Source of the DNA: Chloroflexota bacterium | GTDB lineage: Bacteria; Chloroflexota; Anaerolineae; Caldilineales; Caldilineaceae | Reading direction: 5' to 3' | NCBI GenBank assembly: GCA_018969295.1 | Contig: JAGWYN010000002.1 | Coordinates: 124,001 to 188,000, forward strand | DNA: 64,000 nucleotides | Shown here: positions 60,011-64,000 of the stretch, one piece after another | Layout: each line of letters opens with the position of its first letter | How positions within the stretch are numbered: the first letter of the stretch is position 1 | Position numbers and translations under genes: made by a program | The notes under the pieces: generated by a model | Seen by the model: only the letters and a program-made list of their open reading frames with translations | Told to the model about the DNA's origin: nothing | Databases searched by the model: none

Positions 60011-60700
60011 TCACACAACAGCTCTTTGGGGGCTGGTCCGTTTCACCCGTTCGACGATCGTGCGCAAGATCGACTCGAAATCTGGGTCAGCCGGCTTGAA
60101 CTCAGTGCCGCTGATCACCAGAGGGGCCCCAAACACCACGATCTGGGCCCCCATTTCCAGCGTCTGGATCGCCTGGTCTATCGACAGGCCGCCGACAGCC
60201 TGGACAGGGATCGTCACTGCGGCGAGCACGCCTGGCAGGTCCTGGAGCGGGCTGAGCCCTGGGATCAGGTTGCGTTCGTCGAAGCCGGTGTGCACGATGA
60301 TATAGTCGACGCCCAGCTCCTGGGCGCGGCGGGCCCGCCCTGGCATGTCGGGGCAGAGCATCAGATCGCACATGACCTTGCCGCCGTACTTACGCGCCAT
60401 CTTGACCTGTTCAAGGATGCTGGCATCGTGGGCCTGGCCCATCACCACCACGAGATTGGCGCCGGCCTGAAACATCATCTCCGCTTCCAGCCCAGCGCCG
60501 TCCATCGTCTTGAGGTCGGCGACGATCGGGATTTCTGGAAACTCGCGGCGCAAGGCACGCACGCCGTGCAGACCTTCGGCCAGGATCAGGGGAGTCCCAG
60601 CCTCCAACCAGTCGACCCCAGCACGCACGGCAGCCCGTGCAACCGCCAAAGCCTCGTCGATCTGGGTCAAATCCAACGAAATTTGAATGATCGGTTCCAT
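60011..60700 (-). CDS. HPS/KGPDC-family barrel enzyme
   Basis: A 229-residue orotidine-decarboxylase-fold enzyme. ADLKTMD near residue 61 is the metal-binding motif common to 3-hexulose-6-phosphate synthase and 3-keto-L-gulonate-6-phosphate decarboxylase (UlaD). VHTGFDE and AVGGLS line the phosphate site. Both reactions remove or add a C1 unit at a sugar phosphate. The operon context (LarA-like, dehydrogenase, isomerase) favours a sugar-acid decarboxylase. The presence of a PHI-type isomerase at 36651 keeps the HPS reaction possible. Confidence 0.82.
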   Translation of the reverse strand: MEPIIQISLDLTQIDEALAVARAAVRAGVDWLEAGTPLILAEGLHGVRALRREFPEIPIVADLKTMDGAGLEAEMMFQAGANLVVVMGQAHDASILEQVKMARKYGGKVMCDLMLCPDMPGRARRAQELGVDYIIVHTGFDERNLIPGLSPLQDLPGVLAAVTIPVQAVGGLSIDQAIQTLEMGAQIVVFGAPLVISGTEFKPADPDFESILRTIVERVKRTSPQRAVV

Positions 60701-60715
60701 GGCTTCTGTCTCCCT

Positions 60716-61753
60716 TCACGCATAGACCAGCACAGATTTGACGTTGGCGCCACTTTCCATGGCCTGAAAAGCAGCCTCCCAGTCGTCCAGGGGGTAGACC
60801 CCCCCAATCATCGGGTCCAGATTGAGCTGTTTGGTGGCCATCAGCTGCAGAACCCGTTCCCAGGTCGCGTAGGTGTGACTGAAAGAGCCTTGCAGCGTCG
60901 CTGCCTTGGCGACCAGCGGGTCGAGGCTGAACTGGAGCGGCTGTGGCCCCCAGCCGATTTTGACGATCGAGCCCAGTGGGCGGACCAGTTGCAGCGCCTG
61001 GTGGAGAGCTGCGCTGACACCCGTGCAGTCCACCACCAAATCGGCGCCGAAGCCATCCCCCAGCGAACGGACCAAGGCCGCCGCATCCTCGCGCTGCACG
61101 TTGACCGCGTAGTGGGCCCCCAGCTCCTGGGCCACCTCCATCCGCTGGGCATCGACCTCCGTGCCCAGCACGACGATCGTGCCCGCACCGCTGATGCGGG
61201 CAATCTGCAACGCCATGACCCCGATCGTGCCTGCCCCCTGGATCACGACAGTATCTCCTGGCCTGACCCGGCTGTTGACCGTCAAAGCCTGTGTGGCCAC
61301 ACAGGCGGGCTCGGTCAGGGCTGCATGCGCAAAGGAGACGCCGCTGGGGATGCGGTGTAGAATGGCCGGGCGCACAGCCACACAGCGGGTCATCGCCCCG
61401 TCTATCAAATTGCCATATCCTTTGCGGTGCGGGCACATGTGGTAGGCGCCGGTCAGGCAGAAACTGCACTGGCCACAGACAAAGGCGGCAGTCTCGACCG
61501 CCACCCGCTCGCCGACCTGCCAGCCGGCCACATCGGCACCGACTTCGACGATTGTACCAGCCCACTCGTGGCCGAGAACGACCGGACACTGGATCTCCCA
61601 GCTCTGGTTCTCGTGCCACAGATGGATGTCACTGCCACAGACGCCGACCGCTCCCATCTCGACCAACACCTGGCCTGGCCCACAGACAGGTTCGGCGACT
61701 TCCTGAACGGCCACATCTCCCGGCTTGCGTCCGTACTTCACTACTGCTTTCAT
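60716..61753 (-). CDS. Zinc-dependent sugar/threonine dehydrogenase (MDR)
   Basis: A 345-residue medium-chain dehydrogenase. Catalytic zinc site GVCGSDIHLW (Cys, Ser, Asp, His), GHEWAG, structural zinc CGQCSFCLTGAYHMCP, and Rossmann GAGTIGVMA. It is like L-threonine 3-dehydrogenase, sorbitol dehydrogenase or L-gulonate/galactonate oxidoreductases. The start MKAVVKYG at 61753 is chosen by homology. It lies 15 bp before the HPS/KGPDC gene. Oxidation of a sugar acid at C3 or C5 before decarboxylation would make sense here, but this is inference. Confidence 0.87.
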   Translation of the reverse strand: MKAVVKYGRKPGDVAVQEVAEPVCGPGQVLVEMGAVGVCGSDIHLWHENQSWEIQCPVVLGHEWAGTIVEVGADVAGWQVGERVAVETAAFVCGQCSFCLTGAYHMCPHRKGYGNLIDGAMTRCVAVRPAILHRIPSGVSFAHAALTEPACVATQALTVNSRVRPGDTVVIQGAGTIGVMALQIARISGAGTIVVLGTEVDAQRMEVAQELGAHYAVNVQREDAAALVRSLGDGFGADLVVDCTGVSAALHQALQLVRPLGSIVKIGWGPQPLQFSLDPLVAKAATLQGSFSHTYATWERVLQLMATKQLNLDPMIGGVYPLDDWEAAFQAMESGANVKSVLVYA

Positions 61754-61821
61754 CTCTGCCAGCTTTCCAAAAAAATCAACCCAAAAACCAAGAACCTGCG
61801 CAGGCACCCAGCAACCACCGT

Positions 61822-62718
61822 TCAGCCTGCTGTAAAGTATTTCTCCCGCATCCGTCTGAGAAAGTCGATCGACGCTTTCATCTCATCCATGCCGTTCATG
61901 CCGTCCTCGATACTGACCCAGCCCTGGTAGTGGGCGGCGGCCAAAATTGTAAAAATACGGTCGTAGTCGTTGAGCCCACGGCCGGTCACCCCATGTTTGA
62001 GCTTGGCAAAATAGCCGATCGTGCCGTCGGTCTGGCGCAGTTCCTCCAGCGTGGCGCCAGCCTCCAGATAGCGGTCGCTGGCGTGCAAGGTCACCACCCG
62101 GTCACACACACGTTCAAGCAGTACGATCGGGTCGTCGCCAGCCACGATCGCGTTGGAGGGGTCGTACTGCACCCCAAAATGGGTGCGATCCTCGATGGCG
62201 TCGACGATGGCCAAAAACAGATCCATTTTCTGGGCAAATTCCGGCCAACGCCAGGAGCCATCCTTGTAATGGTTCTCCATCGCCAGCACGACATCGTACT
62301 GGCGGGCCACAGGCAGCAGCGCCTGGATCGACTCGACCACCCACTCGATCCCCTGCTGGCGGGCCACCCCGGGATGGCGCTGCCCGCTCAGAACCCGGCA
62401 GGCAGCCCGTGCCCCCCCCAGCCGACGGGTGATCCGGATCATCTCTGCCTCGTGGTCGAGCGCCCGTTTGCGTGCGTCGGGGTCCGGGTTGGTAAAATCG
62501 GGCGAACAGCAGAGCATCGGCATCGCACAGCCCACCGCAGCGATCGCCTCACCGACCTGGTCGATGTAGCCATCGTCCAAGCTGGTGAAAAAGCCCTCGT
62601 ACATCTCCAGCCCCTCTGCCTGCAAGGGCTGCGCCATCCGGATCCAGTCAAAAACAGTCATGGTCCGGCGCTGGGAGATCTCTTCCAGATAACATTTCGG
62701 AAATGCAGCGATCTGCAT
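61822..62718 (-). CDS. Sugar phosphate isomerase/epimerase family protein
   Basis: A 298-residue xylose-isomerase-like barrel that starts MQIAAFPKCYLEEI. The metal ligands are visible in AMENHYKDGS (Glu, His), QYDPSNAI (Asp), LHASDRY (His) and SIEDGMNG (Glu). The ATG at 62718 has AGGTGA about 9 nt upstream; an in-frame ATG at 62754 lacks any site. It is the first gene of the LarA/KGPDC operon. A 22-bp perfect hairpin lies 55 bp upstream of the start. Confidence 0.82.
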   Translation of the reverse strand: MQIAAFPKCYLEEISQRRTMTVFDWIRMAQPLQAEGLEMYEGFFTSLDDGYIDQVGEAIAAVGCAMPMLCCSPDFTNPDPDARKRALDHEAEMIRITRRLGGARAACRVLSGQRHPGVARQQGIEWVVESIQALLPVARQYDVVLAMENHYKDGSWRWPEFAQKMDLFLAIVDAIEDRTHFGVQYDPSNAIVAGDDPIVLLERVCDRVVTLHASDRYLEAGATLEELRQTDGTIGYFAKLKHGVTGRGLNDYDRIFTILAAAHYQGWVSIEDGMNGMDEMKASIDFLRRMREKYFTAG

Positions 62719-62772
62719 CGCATCACCTGCCAGGTTGGGATGGGTCGGTTCCATTGGAAAGCACCGTTGCCA

Positions 62773-62819
62773 ACCCTTCCTGCTGCATCGATCGTTTCGA
62801 TCGATGCAGCAGGAAGGGT
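62773..62819. repeat. 22-bp perfect inverted repeat upstream of the sugar-acid operon
   Basis: Arms 62773-62794 and 62798-62819 are perfect complements around TTT, the longest perfect stem in the window. It sits between divergent genes, where a terminator is not needed. It could be a large operator, a cruciform or a leader stem for the minus-strand operon. Confidence 0.8.
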
Positions 62820-62953
62820 CTGGTTGCCGAACAGGTGCATGTCTACGCCGATCATAGCGTATTCCACGGTGGGTGACAAGTCACCCTGGGTCGGGGGATG
62901 TACGGCCCTGGCCAACAGTCCTCTCCGTGGCGCCTCCGCTGCACACGCTGGCT

Positions 62954-62982
62954 TTGGCGAATCGGGCGTTCTCTGCTACAAT
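62954..62982 (+). promoter_or_regulatory. Promoter of the sulfatase-like gene
   Basis: TTGGCG (62954-62959) and TACAAT (62977-62982) are 17 bp apart. The transcript would start near 62990, about 27 nt before the ATG at 63017, leaving room for GAAGGAT. Confidence 0.6.
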
Positions 62983-63016
62983 CAAAATATTTCTAATGTG
63001 AAGGATCGTTTGCCCG

Positions 63017-64000
63017 ATGTCCAGCCCACTCTCGATTCGCCGGTGGATCCACAAACGCCCCAATCTGTTTTTTTGGTCTGCCTTTGTTCTGCTCAACGTT
63101 TTGCTTTTTCTGCCGATGGCCTTGCTGGACCCGCAGAGCAGCAAACTGCTGCCCTCTTCGACCTTCCAAGGGGGCTGGTGGGCTGTGTTCAACCAGCTCT
63201 TCATCTGGCGAGACAACCTGGACCCCTGGCGGCTTTCCACCGATCTGGCGGTGCTGATTGCGCTCTGGGTCTGGGTCCCACTTTTGCGTCGGCGCTGGAT
63301 CGGGGGACTCTTCGGCATGCTCTACCTGCTCAACCTGGTCTACGCTCTTTACGAGGCGATCGTCTCCTCGATTTATCTGCTCGAACCTTCTTTTTACAGC
63401 CAGTTTTTTCTGGCAGTTGACGGGCTGCCTTTTCTCTTCGAACATCTGCACACCGGCTGGTGGGTCTATGTCGGCGCGCTGGTCAGCCTGCTGGCCAGCC
63501 TGGCGGCGGTCGTGTGGCTGACGACGATCCTGCTCCGCAGCGGCGCTGCACCCGGGCTGCTGCGCGTTTCACGGGTGGCCATCGCCCTCCTGGCGGCGGT
63601 CAGCCTCGCCGTGACAGCAGCCTACCAGACCTATACAGCCCGCCCTGAAATGGTCTTCAGCAGTTTTGGCTACAAGCTGCACAAAAATCTGGCAGTCTCT
63701 GCCCAGATTCAAGAAGATGTCCAGCGCTTCGACGGTGATTCTGTCCAAGAGATCTACAATTACAGCGGCTCTCTGCTTGCCAAAAAACCAGACATTTACT
63801 TTATTTTCGTCGAGTCGTACGGCAGTGTCCTGTACAAGCGCGACCACTTCCGTGCACCCTACGTGTCGCTGCTCGAAACGCTGGAGACAACTCTGGCGGA
63901 CGCTGGCTGGCGGGTGGCCACTGCGCTGAGCGAGTCGCCGACCTGGGGAGGCGGCTCGTGGCTTGCCTACACCAGCACGCTCTTTGGCATGCGGATCGAC
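63017..64000 (+). CDS. Sulfatase/LTA-synthase-like membrane protein, 5' part
   Basis: The frame is open to the window end, giving 328 residues of a larger protein. Five predicted membrane helices occupy roughly residues 17-210. Then an extracytoplasmic alkaline-phosphatase/sulfatase-type domain begins with KPDIYFIFVESYGS, whose Glu is normally a metal ligand in LTA synthases. The downstream SPTWGGGSWLAY lies where the catalytic Ser/Thr is expected. Members transfer phosphoglycerol or phosphoethanolamine to envelope glycans or lipids. GAAGGAT lies upstream of the ATG. The remaining catalytic residues lie outside the window. Confidence 0.8.
   Translation, partial: MSSPLSIRRWIHKRPNLFFWSAFVLLNVLLFLPMALLDPQSSKLLPSSTFQGGWWAVFNQLFIWRDNLDPWRLSTDLAVLIALWVWVPLLRRRWIGGLFGMLYLLNLVYALYEAIVSSIYLLEPSFYSQFFLAVDGLPFLFEHLHTGWWVYVGALVSLLASLAAVVWLTTILLRSGAAPGLLRVSRVAIALLAAVSLAVTAAYQTYTARPEMVFSSFGYKLHKNLAVSAQIQEDVQRFDGDSVQEIYNYSGSLLAKKPDIYFIFVESYGSVLYKRDHFRAPYVSLLETLETTLADAGWRVATALSESPTWGGGSWLAYTSTLFGMRID

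Overview
The window is a dense, high-GC bacterial chromosome segment with 53 supported protein-coding genes, two of them cut by the window edges. I see no rRNA, tRNA, CRISPR array, phage or intact insertion sequence. Several traits suggest a Chloroflexota heterotroph of the Caldilineae/Anaerolineae kind. These are lipoproteins with Pro-Thr-rich linkers, large PTPS-related membrane proteins, a tandem cyclophilin lipoprotein, a polyphosphate glucokinase, a SecA with an inserted charged helix and a SEC-C tail, and many sugar-utilisation operons. This placement is an inference from gene content, not from a marker gene.

Layout. Positions 1-7600 hold a kelch-protein fragment and a plus-strand carbohydrate operon: Zn-alcohol dehydrogenase, two GH36 alpha-galactosidases overlapping by 4 bp, a mutarotase-fold protein and an SDR dehydrogenase. 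Positions 7709-11726 hold a class III aminotransferase, a LacD-type tagatose-1,6-bisphosphate aldolase and a tandem cyclophilin lipoprotein. Positions 11850-16303 (minus) hold a membrane transglutaminase and an exported partner. Positions 16369-17292 hold two small genes, one an IS630-like helix-turn-helix without a DDE domain. Positions 17402-25071 (minus) form one amino-sugar operon: GntR regulator, NanE, ROK kinase, ABC importer (binding protein and two permeases), Gfo/Idh dehydrogenase and a sugar isomerase. It has palindromic candidate operators upstream of gntR.

Positions 25666-28172 are argG-argJ. Then come a DUF4062-like/DinB-like pair, two GT-C-like membrane proteins, carbonic anhydrase, a Nudix hydrolase, pheT, a SIS isomerase (hxlB type), glycerate 2-kinase, polyphosphate glucokinase, a minus-strand GalE-like epimerase, glyA and a UMF1-type MFS transporter. 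Positions 43661-47123 are a translationally coupled TPR / FecR-like / GT39 trio, followed by a SanA/YdcF-like protein. Positions 47973-51402 hold a small zinc-ribbon protein. Divergent from it is a 710-residue protein with 57 cysteines in its middle, translationally coupled to a radical SAM enzyme; this is the most unusual locus seen. Positions 51441-56661 hold carA (minus), secA and an alpha/beta hydrolase. After that come a small membrane protein with an FGE-like tail, a rhodanese lipoprotein with an internal duplication, and a minus-strand operon of LarA-like protein, HPS/KGPDC-type enzyme, Zn-dehydrogenase and sugar isomerase that looks like a sugar-acid pathway. The 5' part of a sulfatase/LTA-synthase-like membrane protein ends the window.

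Two window-wide patterns stand out. Many genes are joined by ATGA, GTGA or TGATG stop-start overlaps. Many intergenic gaps hold long, perfect, GC-rich hairpins without the usual T tract. Starts were chosen from Shine-Dalgarno spacing and family N-termini. All functional names rest on motif recognition without database searches.
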